From contig DAOWNS010000140.1 of NCBI GenBank assembly GCA_030642465.1, forward strand, positions 1-5,304: a DNA stretch of 5,304 nucleotides, read 5' to 3'. The notes below the pieces were generated by a model. The model searched no databases and was not told where the DNA came from. It worked only from the letters and a program-made list of their open reading frames with translations. Shown one piece after another: positions 1 to 5,304 of the stretch (positions are counted from its first letter, which is position 1; each line of letters begins with the position of its first letter). Position numbers and translations under genes: made by a program. This DNA is from Candidatus Thorarchaeota archaeon. Lineage in GTDB: Archaea; Asgardarchaeota; Thorarchaeia; Thorarchaeales; Thorarchaeaceae.

Positions 1-838
1 CGGGCTTTGCTGGCTCCTCTGTTGGGGCAGTCGCTATTTCCTCAGCACTCTCTTCTTCAACTACAGGCACGGGCTCTTCTTCTGGCAGCTCCTCTTTCAC
101 GGGAGATTCTGCTTCTTCTTCGGACTCAATTTCGGTCGTTTTAGGAGCCTTTTCTTTTATTTCTGCCAGCTCTTGGTCAAGCATCGCACCGACTCTCTCA
201 GTTAGTTTCGATGTGTGCGCCTGCACTTCAATCATCTTGAAAGCTTTGATTGCTAAATCAAGAATAAGGGCGTCAGGAGCTCGAACCCAAATTTTTCCAT
301 TCTGAGCGACCACTGCTTCAATTCGAAGCTTGTCCTTGATCATATTGATCATCGAACCCGACCGTCCGATTACTCTTGGTATCTTTGCGGGACCTATATC
401 GAGAATCATGCCTTCAGTAAGCAGCCCCAGTTCTCTCCCTTTGAGTGTAAGGAATGGGCCGCTATTTCTGTCAAAAGCGGTGATCTCTGCTGCGATCACA
501 TCGCCAATGTCAAAGTAGCGGGAAATGTCATCATCATAGGGACGTCTTAGCGCATTGTTAGCGTGAAGTGATGCGCCATAAGGTCCGGTAATGTCGACCT
601 TCCAGTTGTTTCCTGCAACTCTAGTAATGGTACCTATAACAAGGTCGCCCTCACTGGGGATGTACACCCCCTCAAGAGGAACTACCTTCACAGTGTTTCC
701 ACGTAATTCTGCGAGACCTGCTAATGCCGAGTAAATCTTACCTTCCTCGTCATAGGTCCCCATGGAGGAGCGATATCGGCCCTCCGCGAGTAGTTCTCCT
801 GGAACTACTACTTCTCTCTTTTTGAAATAAACAGTCAA
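1..838 (-). CDS. rrp4: Exosome complex RNA-binding subunit Rrp4 (3' end outside window)
   Basis: Rrp4 forms part of the trimeric cap on the archaeal exosome (Rrp41/Rrp42 ring), binding RNA and feeding it to the 3'-5' phosphorolytic core. I translated 279 codons with no stop before the window edge. The N-terminal domain is residues 9-58 (VVVPGELLAEG near the start). An S1 domain follows at about 60-135 and a KH domain at about 142-205, with the GxxG loop G158-R-S-G161 inside IPRVIGRSG. From about residue 222 the protein turns into a Glu/Pro/Ala-rich acidic tail that is still open at the edge; many archaeal Rrp4 proteins end near the KH domain. The start is TTG at 838, directly after an in-frame TGA (841-839), with GAGGGA about 6 nt upstream; the next in-frame ATG is codon 26, inside the N-terminal domain. 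The gene lies 76 nt after SBDS on the same strand, probably in one operon. Confidence 0.95.
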   Translation of the reverse strand, partial: MTVYFKKREVVVPGELLAEGRYRSSMGTYDEEGKIYSALAGLAELRGNTVKVVPLEGVYIPSEGDLVIGTITRVAGNNWKVDITGPYGASLHANNALRRPYDDDISRYFDIGDVIAAEITAFDRNSGPFLTLKGRELGLLTEGMILDIGPAKIPRVIGRSGSMINMIKDKLRIEAVVAQNGKIWVRAPDALILDLAIKAFKMIEVQAHTSKLTERVGAMLDQELAEIKEKAPKTTEIESEEEAESPVKEELPEEEPVPVVEEESAEEIATAPTEEPAKP

Positions 839-893
839 TCAATTTCCCTCGTTCTGTATTCATACTTATTCTTTGTTTTCTGATATTCATTCG

Positions 894-904
894 ATGCTTC
901 GCAT
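894..904 (-). repeat. Small hairpin after SBDS stop
   Basis: In the SBDS-rrp4 gap the minus strand reads ATGC-GAA-GCAT, a perfect 4-bp stem with a GAA loop, beginning 10 nt after the SBDS stop. It contains GCGAAGC, known as an unusually stable DNA mini-hairpin. No T-run follows, so it is not a convincing terminator. The rest of this 76-nt gap holds only the rrp4 ribosome binding site. The pairing is seen in the sequence; any function is speculative. Confidence 0.25.
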
Positions 905-914
905 TCCGCGACTG

Positions 915-1634
915 TCATCTAACAACGTCAATTCGTATTTGTCCCTTTGTCAACTTGTTCAAGTCATCGTAGAGCGCCTGTCTAAGAGATGCAGGCATCT
1001 CAACGAGTCCAGTCCACGAGCCATCCGGTCCCCAAGAATCAGATTTAACGACTCCAGCTTTTGCCACAATATTGTACCCCTTGCCGGCAAATGAGGCAGG
1101 AAGTGTTATACTTAGTTTAACACTCTCAAAAGAGATGGGTATTATCACTAGAAGCGCCTTCACCACTCGTGGAACCTGTTCATCAACTCTGATGAAGGGA
1201 TCAACTCGTACCTTGGCTTCTTCCATCGCTTGCCGAATTCGGTCTGGTGGATGAGGATGTCCAGTTTGGGGGTTCATAGCTCTCTTAGCTATATCTTTGA
1301 TGATTGCCTCAGTCTTCTCCTCGACGAGTTGGATTCTCTGTTCGTGTGTCAATTTGAACTCGCCATGCTTGAGAATCTCAGGTGCTACCGTGAACACCTC
1401 ACTTGAACCAAAAGCATCCTTTACGAGAATTTCAGTCGCACGCGACCCTCTCTTAGCGTCATCATAGATTTCGAAAGACTTCAAAATGTCCTCCATGGGT
1501 ACTTCTTCCCCACGTCTGTAATCAAATGCTAGGTCTGGATCAACAAACAGTTCGAAGCGGTTACCTTCCCTGTCAATGCCAATAACAACGGCATCCAGTT
1601 CGAGCCATTTATCACCGCTTTTTCTGGAACCCAT
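915..1634 (-). CDS. SBDS: Ribosome maturation protein SBDS/Sdo1 homologue
   Basis: In eukaryotes SBDS/Sdo1 works with the GTPase EFL1 to release eIF6 from the 60S subunit; archaeal homologues bind the large subunit and are thought to act in its maturation. The 239-residue length matches archaeal members. The N-terminal FYSH domain is at about 13-92 (FELFVDPDLAFDY). The helical middle domain is at about 94-168 and carries the family signature NPQTGHPHPPDRI at 121-133, followed by AMEEAKVRVDPF. A ferredoxin/RRM-like C-terminal domain (about 169-239) includes DGSWTGLVEMPA and LNKLTKG. The reading frame opens only at CAA-TTG-ATG after an in-frame TGA, so the start is ATG 1634 or TTG 1637; ATG is preferred. 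The best upstream SD, AGGAG, overlaps the psmA stop codon (TAGGAG), 15 nt before the ATG, which suggests coupled translation. It lies between psmA and rrp4, as in many archaea. Confidence 0.96.
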   Translation of the reverse strand: MGSRKSGDKWLELDAVVIGIDREGNRFELFVDPDLAFDYRRGEEVPMEDILKSFEIYDDAKRGSRATEILVKDAFGSSEVFTVAPEILKHGEFKLTHEQRIQLVEEKTEAIIKDIAKRAMNPQTGHPHPPDRIRQAMEEAKVRVDPFIRVDEQVPRVVKALLVIIPISFESVKLSITLPASFAGKGYNIVAKAGVVKSDSWGPDGSWTGLVEMPASLRQALYDDLNKLTKGQIRIDVVR

Positions 1635-1652
1635 CAATTGTCAGGTCAACTC

Positions 1653-2387
1653 CTATGGTTTCTTTTCTGATTCTACGGGGGAAAGATGCCGTTCTACTTC
1701 TTCGTGGGAGAGCTTGTAGAAAATCCCTGTGCTCACGGGGATCTTGGCTATCTCCACATTCCTAGAAGTTAGCTCGGAATCGGTAGTCTGACGAAGAGTA
1801 TCCAGAGCAAGATTGATTGCTTGAGCAATCTTCATCTTGGGTTTGTAATGTGTTTCGAGATACTCGCCAGCTCTGTTGCTTCCCCGGCCAATTACGGCCG
1901 CCAAGAAGCCCCAGTATGTGCCTACTGGATCGGTAACGAACAATTTGGGCGAAGCATCGTGGTCAACCGATCCAATAATCATTGCAACGCCATAGGGACG
2001 TGCACCACCGGTCTGGGTGAACTGCGCTTTAATGTCACATATGTACTCAGCCACGGCTTCACCAGGGACTGGTTCTTCAAAGGTAAGCCAATACGACTGT
2101 GCTTTTATCCGTGCATTTTCAATCAGTCTTCTTGCGTCAGCCATGAGACCCGATGTAGCGATCCCGAGGTGTTCATCTATCTTGGAGATTTTCTCCACGC
2201 TGTCTGGCTCCTGTAGCGGCTTCGTAATCTTTTCAGCAAGCATCGCTACACCTTCGTTGCAGAGAATCCCAATAGAAGTCGCCCCCTGCTCCACTGCCTT
2301 CTTTGCATATTCGGCCGCAAAGATTCTGCCTTCGGGGCTGAATATGCTGGTACTCATATCGTACCCAGCACCAGAAATACCAAACAC
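1653..2387 (-). CDS. psmA: Proteasome 20S core alpha subunit, alpha7-like N-terminus
   Basis: This subunit forms the outer heptameric rings of the 20S proteasome, which gate substrate entry and dock regulatory ATPases such as PAN or Cdc48. The GTG start at 2387 gives 244 residues, a normal length; GGAGG (2401-2397) lies 9 nt upstream. With this start, the lysine of VEKI is residue 66, matching Lys66 of Thermoplasma alpha, the pocket residue for the HbYX tail of the ATPase. Family landmarks are IFSPEGRIF (15-23), EYAKKAVEQGATSIGI, SGLMADARRL (79-88) and GGARPYGVAMI. Oddities: the usual YDR gating motif reads Y9-D10-M11, so the arginine is missing, and the usual FQVEYA reads FAAEYA (23-28). GAGYDMSTSIFSPEGR and the nearby CNEGV resemble eukaryotic alpha7 (GTGYDLS.S.FSPDGR, CxDGV). 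An in-frame extension to ATG 2480 exists but looks non-coding. psmA is first in the psmA-SBDS-rrp4 cluster. Confidence 0.96.
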   Translation of the reverse strand: MFGISGAGYDMSTSIFSPEGRIFAAEYAKKAVEQGATSIGILCNEGVAMLAEKITKPLQEPDSVEKISKIDEHLGIATSGLMADARRLIENARIKAQSYWLTFEEPVPGEAVAEYICDIKAQFTQTGGARPYGVAMIIGSVDHDASPKLFVTDPVGTYWGFLAAVIGRGSNRAGEYLETHYKPKMKIAQAINLALDTLRQTTDSELTSRNVEIAKIPVSTGIFYKLSHEEVERHLSPVESEKKP

Positions 2388-2396
2388 TGCAATGTT

Positions 2397-2430
2397 CCTC
2401 CAAGTAGTCTCCAGCATTACCCACTGGAAG
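2397..2430 (-). promoter_or_regulatory. Hairpin covering the psmA ribosome binding site
   Basis: On the minus strand CTTCCAGT (2430-2423) can pair with ACTTGGAGG (2405-2397) in eight pairs with one bulged T and one G-U pair; the loop is 17 nt. The 3' arm contains the whole psmA SD site GGAGG (2401-2397). If it forms in the mRNA it would hide the ribosome binding site and could regulate translation. The pairing is seen in the sequence; its use is inferred. A stem of this length can arise by chance. Confidence 0.35.
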
Positions 2431-2458
2431 CTAGAATCTCGTGCGGTTGGCACTACCT

Positions 2459-2489
2459 GGCAGTTCCAGCAGGGACACATCGGACTGCC
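2459..2489 (-). promoter_or_regulatory. Leader hairpin upstream of psmA
   Basis: On the minus strand GGCAGTCC (2489-2482) can pair with GGAACTGCC (2467-2459): eight Watson-Crick pairs with one bulged A and a 14-nt loop. It lies in the presumed psmA leader, upstream of the SD-covering hairpin. It could be part of a structured 5' untranslated region; no known riboswitch class is recognised. Confidence 0.3.
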
Positions 2490-2499
2490 TATGTGACAT

Positions 2500-2512
2500 T
2501 GGCCCTAGGCCA
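2500..2512. repeat. Short palindrome in psmA upstream region
   Basis: TGGCC-CTA-GGCCA is a perfect inverted repeat with 5-bp arms, placed about 13-25 bp downstream of the predicted psmA TSS (transcription start site, near 2525). It could be an operator or a minor hairpin. Nothing else supports a function. Confidence 0.2.
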
Positions 2513-2549
2513 TTGTACACTAGGCTCAATCGGCTAGCTTGGAAATTGA

Positions 2550-2557
2550 TTCATAAA
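2550..2557 (-). promoter_or_regulatory. Candidate TATA box for psmA-SBDS-rrp4
   Basis: The minus strand reads TTTATGAA, close to the archaeal TATA consensus, within CTTTATGAA; the same nine bases occur before the metal-binding protein gene at 4858-4866. A start about 25 nt downstream would fall near 2525, giving a leader of about 138 nt before the psmA GTG. That is long for an archaeal mRNA. No better TATA-like site was seen nearer to the gene. Confidence 0.4.
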
Positions 2558-2583
2558 GCTTCTGGTCTAGTTGTGCCACTTCC

Positions 2584-2598
2584 GCCAGTCAATCTGGC
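2584..2598. repeat. Inverted repeat after the small membrane gene
   Basis: GCCAG-TCAAT-CTGGC forms a perfect 5-bp stem with a 5-nt loop, starting 5 nt past the stop of the membrane protein gene and 27 bp upstream of the psmA TATA-like box. A second small inverted repeat, TTCAG-TC-CTGAA (2603-2614), overlaps that stop codon. No T-run follows either, so a terminator is doubtful; an operator for psmA is equally possible. Confidence 0.22.
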
Positions 2599-2603
2599 CA
2601 GTT

Positions 2604-3032
2604 TCAGTCCTGAAGCATGTAAAGATACACAACGAACCCAATGGAAATTACAAGAGTAGCGATGCCAATGTTGCTATCGAACATCACCCACGAAATTGCT
2701 GTCGCCAGAATCAGAGTGAAAATAATCTCAAGCCAACCGGCCCGTATTTCGGTAAGATAGAATCTGGAATTGATGATTGTCGTAATGAGAGCGATGAAGA
2801 AACCAACCATGAGCAGGATTTCAATCACCGGAACTAGAACGGAGTTGATTTCCAATAACCAGTTAACAGGACTTGTATCGATGACTTCAGGTGTAGACCA
2901 ATACCAGAAAGCCACTCCAAGTATCAAAAACACGAGCGAGAATATCGCCGTAATAATCGTGGATCGCACGAACTCTTTTTTCTCAATCGCGTCGCTCACT
3001 GTGCCTAACACCGACCTTGGCTTCGGGGACAT
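2604..3032 (-). CDS. Small four-helix membrane protein of unknown function
   Basis: This 142-residue protein is not recognised as a member of any family. It has a short charged N-terminus (MSPKPRSVLG, then AIEKKEFVRS) and four hydrophobic segments at about 24-46, 64-87, 98-117 and 121-140, ending only two residues after the last helix. TM1 ends with FWYWS, and the TM1-TM2 loop holds acidic residues. The ATG at 3032 is preceded by GTGGGA about 7 nt upstream, a weak ribosome binding site. The gene is 42 nt downstream of the permease gene on the same strand and may be co-transcribed with the transporter, but that does not prove a role in metal uptake. Helix content and normal composition support a real gene; the overlapping plus-strand frame (2770-3066) is much less convincing. 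Confidence 0.8.
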   Translation of the reverse strand: MSPKPRSVLGTVSDAIEKKEFVRSTIITAIFSLVFLILGVAFWYWSTPEVIDTSPVNWLLEINSVLVPVIEILLMVGFFIALITTIINSRFYLTEIRAGWLEIIFTLILATAISWVMFDSNIGIATLVISIGFVVYLYMLQD

Positions 3033-3074
3033 TTCTGTTTCCCACTTAAAGATACCGACAAGATAGCACTCGCT

Positions 3075-4040
3075 CTAGTGATCATAGCCTTCATGTGCGC
3101 TTGCATCCAATGCATCAAGGAGAAAATGATTCACTTCTTCATCGTGCTGCGGAAGTGTGTCTAGATTTATGCTCACGCGGTTTCGTAGCCTCTTGATCTG
3201 CATTGCTACCACATACGAAAAGGCTGCGAGTATTCCTGCGATTGCGCTTGGCGAAGCACTAAATGTGAAGGATGCAACCAGTCCCATCAGTTCAGACACT
3301 AATGCAATGACGAAAACAGCAATGAAAATGCCGCGGATTGATTTTATCAGCTCACTGGCCGCAGCAGCTGGTGCAACCATAATCGCGTAGACCAATATTG
3401 CACCCACAGCTTTGGTTGCAAGTGCGATTGCTAGAGCAGAGGTAATAAGCATGAGGTAGTGGTAGGCTCGAGCATTCATGCCGTGAGCAATGGATCCCTC
3501 CATGTCAACACTCACGTAGATGAACTCTTTGTTGAATATGAGTGTAATCAGAACTAGTACTATGGCTGTTACAGCCAAGAGAGCTACGTCGAAATTGGTA
3601 AGCAGAAGGATATCACCGATGAGATAACCCCATATCTGTGGCACCTGTGTGGGAGGGATATAATACATCAGAAAGACCGCTATGCTCATCGAGAGGGCAA
3701 AAGATACGCCAACAGCGACTTCCATCTTCTCTGTCATACCGGTTTCCCCTGCATATCCGGTAACCAATGCAACAAAAACGCTGAACAACAATGCTCCGAG
3801 AATTGGGTCAAACCAAGGCACCAGACCTGAATGCTGTAGGAATAAACCGAGTGCCGCGCCACCCAAGGCAGCATGAGCAACTCCAGAAGTCATGAAGGAA
3901 AGACCCCGAAAGACCAGGAATGTACCACTTGTGGACGCGACTACTGCAATCAGGAAAGCACCAATCAGAGCGCGCTGCACAAAGGGCACCGAGAGAGTTT
4001 GAATCAAAAGGTCAATAATGGCGATCAACTCCTGAATCAT
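3075..4040 (-). CDS. Zn/Mn-type metal ABC transporter permease (ABC-3/ZnuB family)
   Basis: This is the membrane channel of a metal importer; ABC-3 permeases move Zn2+, Mn2+ or Fe2+ handed over by a cluster A-I binding protein. From ATG 4040 it has 321 residues with about eight to nine hydrophobic helices (near 23-45, 53-70, 77-96, 109-128, 148-169, 195-229, 236-257 and 263-281). Family landmarks are VPFVQRALIGAF, FLVFRGLSF then GVAHAALGGAALGL (53-66), and VGAILVYAIMVAPAAAA near 211-228. The start is uncertain. ATG 4040 fits the family N-terminus and overlaps the ATPase gene by 29 bp. ATG 4067 is possible. ATG 4094 has a good SD (GGAGAAGG) but overlaps by 83 bp and adds an unusual polar leader. 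The C-terminal tail (about 294-321) has His at 299, 305, 316 and 321 plus many Asp/Glu, perhaps a metal-sensing tail. Metal specificity cannot be read from the sequence. Confidence 0.94.
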   Translation of the reverse strand: MIQELIAIIDLLIQTLSVPFVQRALIGAFLIAVVASTSGTFLVFRGLSFMTSGVAHAALGGAALGLFLQHSGLVPWFDPILGALLFSVFVALVTGYAGETGMTEKMEVAVGVSFALSMSIAVFLMYYIPPTQVPQIWGYLIGDILLLTNFDVALLAVTAIVLVLITLIFNKEFIYVSVDMEGSIAHGMNARAYHYLMLITSALAIALATKAVGAILVYAIMVAPAAAASELIKSIRGIFIAVFVIALVSELMGLVASFTFSASPSAIAGILAAFSYVVAMQIKRLRNRVSINLDTLPQHDEEVNHFLLDALDASAHEGYDH

Positions 4041-4815
4041 GTGTAACACAGTATCTGTGTCCCGCATACTCGATGACTCTTGCCGTGGGTCCATATACCT
4101 TCTCCAGAAGCTCCGTGTTCATCATGTCGCAAGGCGTGCCTACACCAACGACTGTGTTCTTCAGTAATAGCACATCTTGAACCAGTGTGTGAATCGGGTT
4201 GAGATCGTGCGTGACCATAACTATGTTTACTTCGTGTTCATTACGATACTCACCGAGCGCCTCCACGATCATGTCTTGACTCTCATGGTCCGTCCCAGCG
4301 AGAGGCTCATCTAGCATCAGGATCGGTCCATCGCCCGCGAGAGCTCTAGCAACTAACACCCTCTGGCGTTGTCCACCTGAGAGTTCAGGAAAGGGTCGAT
4401 CCCAGAGGTCTGCCATATTCACTCTCTTAAGCGCATCCCGAGCCATTTCCTTGTCCTTGGCAGATGCGAACCGTGGCGGCGGTTTTTTCAGTAGCCTAGA
4501 CATCAATACAATATCTTTGACTTTCAGAGGCACAGAAAGCCCAATACGGTCTCGCTGAGGCACATAACGAACAAGCTTCCGTATCTTCTTGTTCTCGCGA
4601 ACTGAGTCATAACCAAGGACCTTCACTTGCCCCCGAACGGGTTTGATTAGACCCAAAGCTGTCTTTAGTAGAGTGCTTTTGCCCGAACCATTTGGCCCTA
4701 CTATGGCCATGAATGTGGGCGACTCTATCCTGAAGTTTACATTATAGAGAGCTAGCTCTCCATTGGGGTACTTCACTGCCAAGTCCTTGACTTCGAAAAG
4801 GAACTGTTGCGTCAT
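4012..4815 (-). CDS. Zn/Mn-type metal ABC transporter ATP-binding protein (ZnuC/MntB-like)
   Basis: This cytoplasmic ATPase drives the metal importer. Its 267 residues carry all the ABC motifs: Walker A GPNGSGKST (40-48), Q-loop Gln87 in YVPQR, signature LSGGQ (145-149), Walker B ILMLDEP (165-171) with catalytic Glu170, the D-loop LAGTD (172-176), and the switch His203 in VTHD. The arrangement and the partner permease place it with Znu/Mnt-type ATPases; no residue tells Zn from Mn. The ATG at 4815 is preceded by GGTGGAGGT with an 8-nt gap, the strongest ribosome binding site in the window. Its 3' end overlaps the start of the permease gene, so the two are probably translated together. It is transcribed divergently from the binding-protein gene at 4907. 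It appears intact and functional. Confidence 0.96.
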   Translation of the reverse strand: MTQQFLFEVKDLAVKYPNGELALYNVNFRIESPTFMAIVGPNGSGKSTLLKTALGLIKPVRGQVKVLGYDSVRENKKIRKLVRYVPQRDRIGLSVPLKVKDIVLMSRLLKKPPPRFASAKDKEMARDALKRVNMADLWDRPFPELSGGQRQRVLVARALAGDGPILMLDEPLAGTDHESQDMIVEALGEYRNEHEVNIVMVTHDLNPIHTLVQDVLLLKNTVVGVGTPCDMMNTELLEKVYGPTARVIEYAGHRYCVTHDSGVDRHY

Positions 4816-4841
4816 CTTGTCATACCTCCACCAAACGCGTC

Positions 4842-4857
4842 AGCACACTAGCCACAC
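4842..4857. repeat. Tandem imperfect repeat, possible operator
   Basis: AGCACACT (4842-4849) is followed at once by AGCCACAC (4850-4857), two similar 8-base units. They sit around the predicted transcription start of the ATPase-permease operon and directly next to the plus-strand TATA-like box. This is a plausible place for a metal-dependent repressor, but the repeat is short and could be chance. Confidence 0.25.
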
Positions 4858-4858
4858 C

Positions 4859-4866
4859 TTTATGAA
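4859..4866 (+). promoter_or_regulatory. Candidate TATA box for the metal-binding protein gene
   Basis: TTTATGAA lies 40 bp before the ATG at 4907. A start about 25 nt downstream (near 4888) would leave a leader of roughly 20 nt containing the GGTGA ribosome binding site. This is a normal archaeal promoter geometry. The preceding bases (CCACACC) are not a clear BRE (TFB recognition element). Confidence 0.5.
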
Positions 4867-4867
4867 G

Positions 4868-4875
4868 TTAATAAC
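4868..4875 (-). promoter_or_regulatory. Candidate TATA box for the ATPase-permease operon
   Basis: The minus strand reads GTTATTAA at 4875-4868. A start about 25 nt downstream, near 4845, would give a leader of about 30 nt with the GGTGGAGGT site before ATG 4815. The box lies only 1 bp from the plus-strand box, so the two promoters would compete for the same DNA. Confidence 0.4.
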
Positions 4876-4906
4876 ATACCCAACTGCTACAAGCTGGTGA
4901 GAAACC

Positions 4907-5304
4907 ATGAAAGTGACTCAAGCGAGAAGCCTCATGGCCATCCTATTACTGTCCCTGATTATAGGCAGCATAATACCCTGCGCAACTGCCCAAGAAGAAC
5001 CAGTATTGAGGGTTGTTGCGTCAATCTCACCACTAGCCGGAATTGCGGATGAGATTGGAGGAAACAAAGCGGAAACCTTGGCTCTGTTGCCTGAAGGGGT
5101 TGAACCTCATGTGTTTCAGGTAACAACAGAAATCCTCGATGTTGCTAACTCTGCAGATCTACTGATTCTTACAGGGCATTTCGCATGGGAGAAAGAGCTG
5201 GTCAGTCAAACAGGCAAACCGTTCATTACGCTTGAAGATTTTGAGGGTTTTGGTGCTGAACTGTCGCCAATGCCAGGAGAAGAAAGCAATCACGCAACTG
5301 CACA
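4907..5304 (+). CDS. Zn/Mn-type metal ABC transporter substrate-binding protein (partial, 3' end outside window)
   Basis: This extracellular cluster A-I (ZnuA/TroA-like) protein captures the metal ion and delivers it to the permease. Only the first 132 codons are in the window. Residues 1-28 look like a signal peptide: Lys2, Arg7, a hydrophobic core (MAILLLSLIIGSII), and a CATA site before QEEP that suits signal peptidase I. Cys25 is preceded by Pro, so a lipobox is unlikely. The mature part begins RVVASISPLAGIADEIGG, typical of the family. VEPHVFQVT (65-73) matches the usual DPHxYEPTP metal-ligand loop, with His68 as the likely first ligand. A second His lies in LTGHFAWEKEL (His91), where many homologues have Asn, and a polar stretch with His129 may begin the His-containing loop. 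GGTGA lies 7 nt before the ATG. The gene is divergent from the ATPase-permease pair. Confidence 0.93.
   Translation, partial: MKVTQARSLMAILLLSLIIGSIIPCATAQEEPVLRVVASISPLAGIADEIGGNKAETLALLPEGVEPHVFQVTTEILDVANSADLLILTGHFAWEKELVSQTGKPFITLEDFEGFGAELSPMPGEESNHATA

Noticed and set aside
2388..2480. N-terminal extension of the proteasome subunit starting MCPCWNCQ, resembling a zinc-binding cysteine cluster
   Set aside because: No ribosome binding site precedes ATG 2480, the strong GGAGG site lies inside the extension 9 nt before GTG 2387, and the shorter start places Lys66 and Tyr9-Asp10 at family positions.
1821..2496. Two overlapping plus-strand open frames (1821-2216 and 2017-2496)
   Set aside because: They lie opposite psmA, lack family features, and are explained as antisense shadows of a clear gene.
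2481..2603. Possible tRNA, C/D box RNA or terminator in the psmA upstream gap
   Set aside because: No T-loop GTTCRANNC, no C/D box pair and no T-run were found; only weak inverted repeats are present.
2770..3066. Plus-strand open frame opposite the small membrane protein
   Set aside because: The minus-strand frame is longer, has four well-formed helices and sits in line with its neighbours; the plus frame has no supporting start signal or motifs.
4815..4826. Tiny upstream frame ATG-ACA-AGA-TGA overlapping the ATPase start
   Set aside because: Its ATG is only 1 nt from the GGAGG site, too close for initiation; the ATG at 4815 has ideal spacing.

Overview
This window looks archaeal. Its left half holds a proteasome alpha subunit, an SBDS/Sdo1 ribosome-maturation factor and the exosome RNA-binding subunit Rrp4, in the order known from the archaeal 'exosome superoperon'. 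Start sites carry archaeal-type signals: GGAGG-like Shine-Dalgarno (SD) sites, GTG and TTG starts, and TATA-like boxes. Several proteasome features resemble the eukaryotic alpha7 subunit, which would fit an Asgard (for example Thorarchaeota-like) archaeon. That assignment is an inference from a few motifs and is not secure.

Layout, right to left on the minus strand. A metal ABC transporter lies at 3075-4815: a Znu/Mnt-type ATPase, then an overlapping ABC-3 family permease. Its substrate-binding protein starts at 4907 on the plus strand and runs off the right edge, so the transporter parts are transcribed divergently from a 91-bp region with two closely packed TATA-like boxes. A small four-helix membrane protein of unknown function (2604-3032) follows the permease. 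A 216-bp gap (2388-2603) then holds a candidate promoter and a leader able to form two hairpins; the second would cover the SD site of psmA. Next come psmA (1653-2387), SBDS (915-1634, 18 bp after psmA) and rrp4 (1-838, still open at the left edge). The rrp41/rrp42 genes would be expected just beyond the left edge.

How the genes work together. The left cluster joins protein degradation (20S core alpha ring), 60S-type ribosome maturation (SBDS) and 3'-5' RNA decay (Rrp4 cap of the exosome). This is a classic archaeal housekeeping linkage. The right cluster is a Zn2+ or Mn2+ importer: a secreted or anchored binding protein captures metal and passes it to the permease, powered by the ATPase. No mobile elements, CRISPR arrays, tRNAs or rRNAs were seen. 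The points most worth a second look are the alpha7-like proteasome N-terminus without the YDR arginine, the long acidic tail on Rrp4, the possible SD-masking leader of psmA, and the compact divergent promoter of the transporter.
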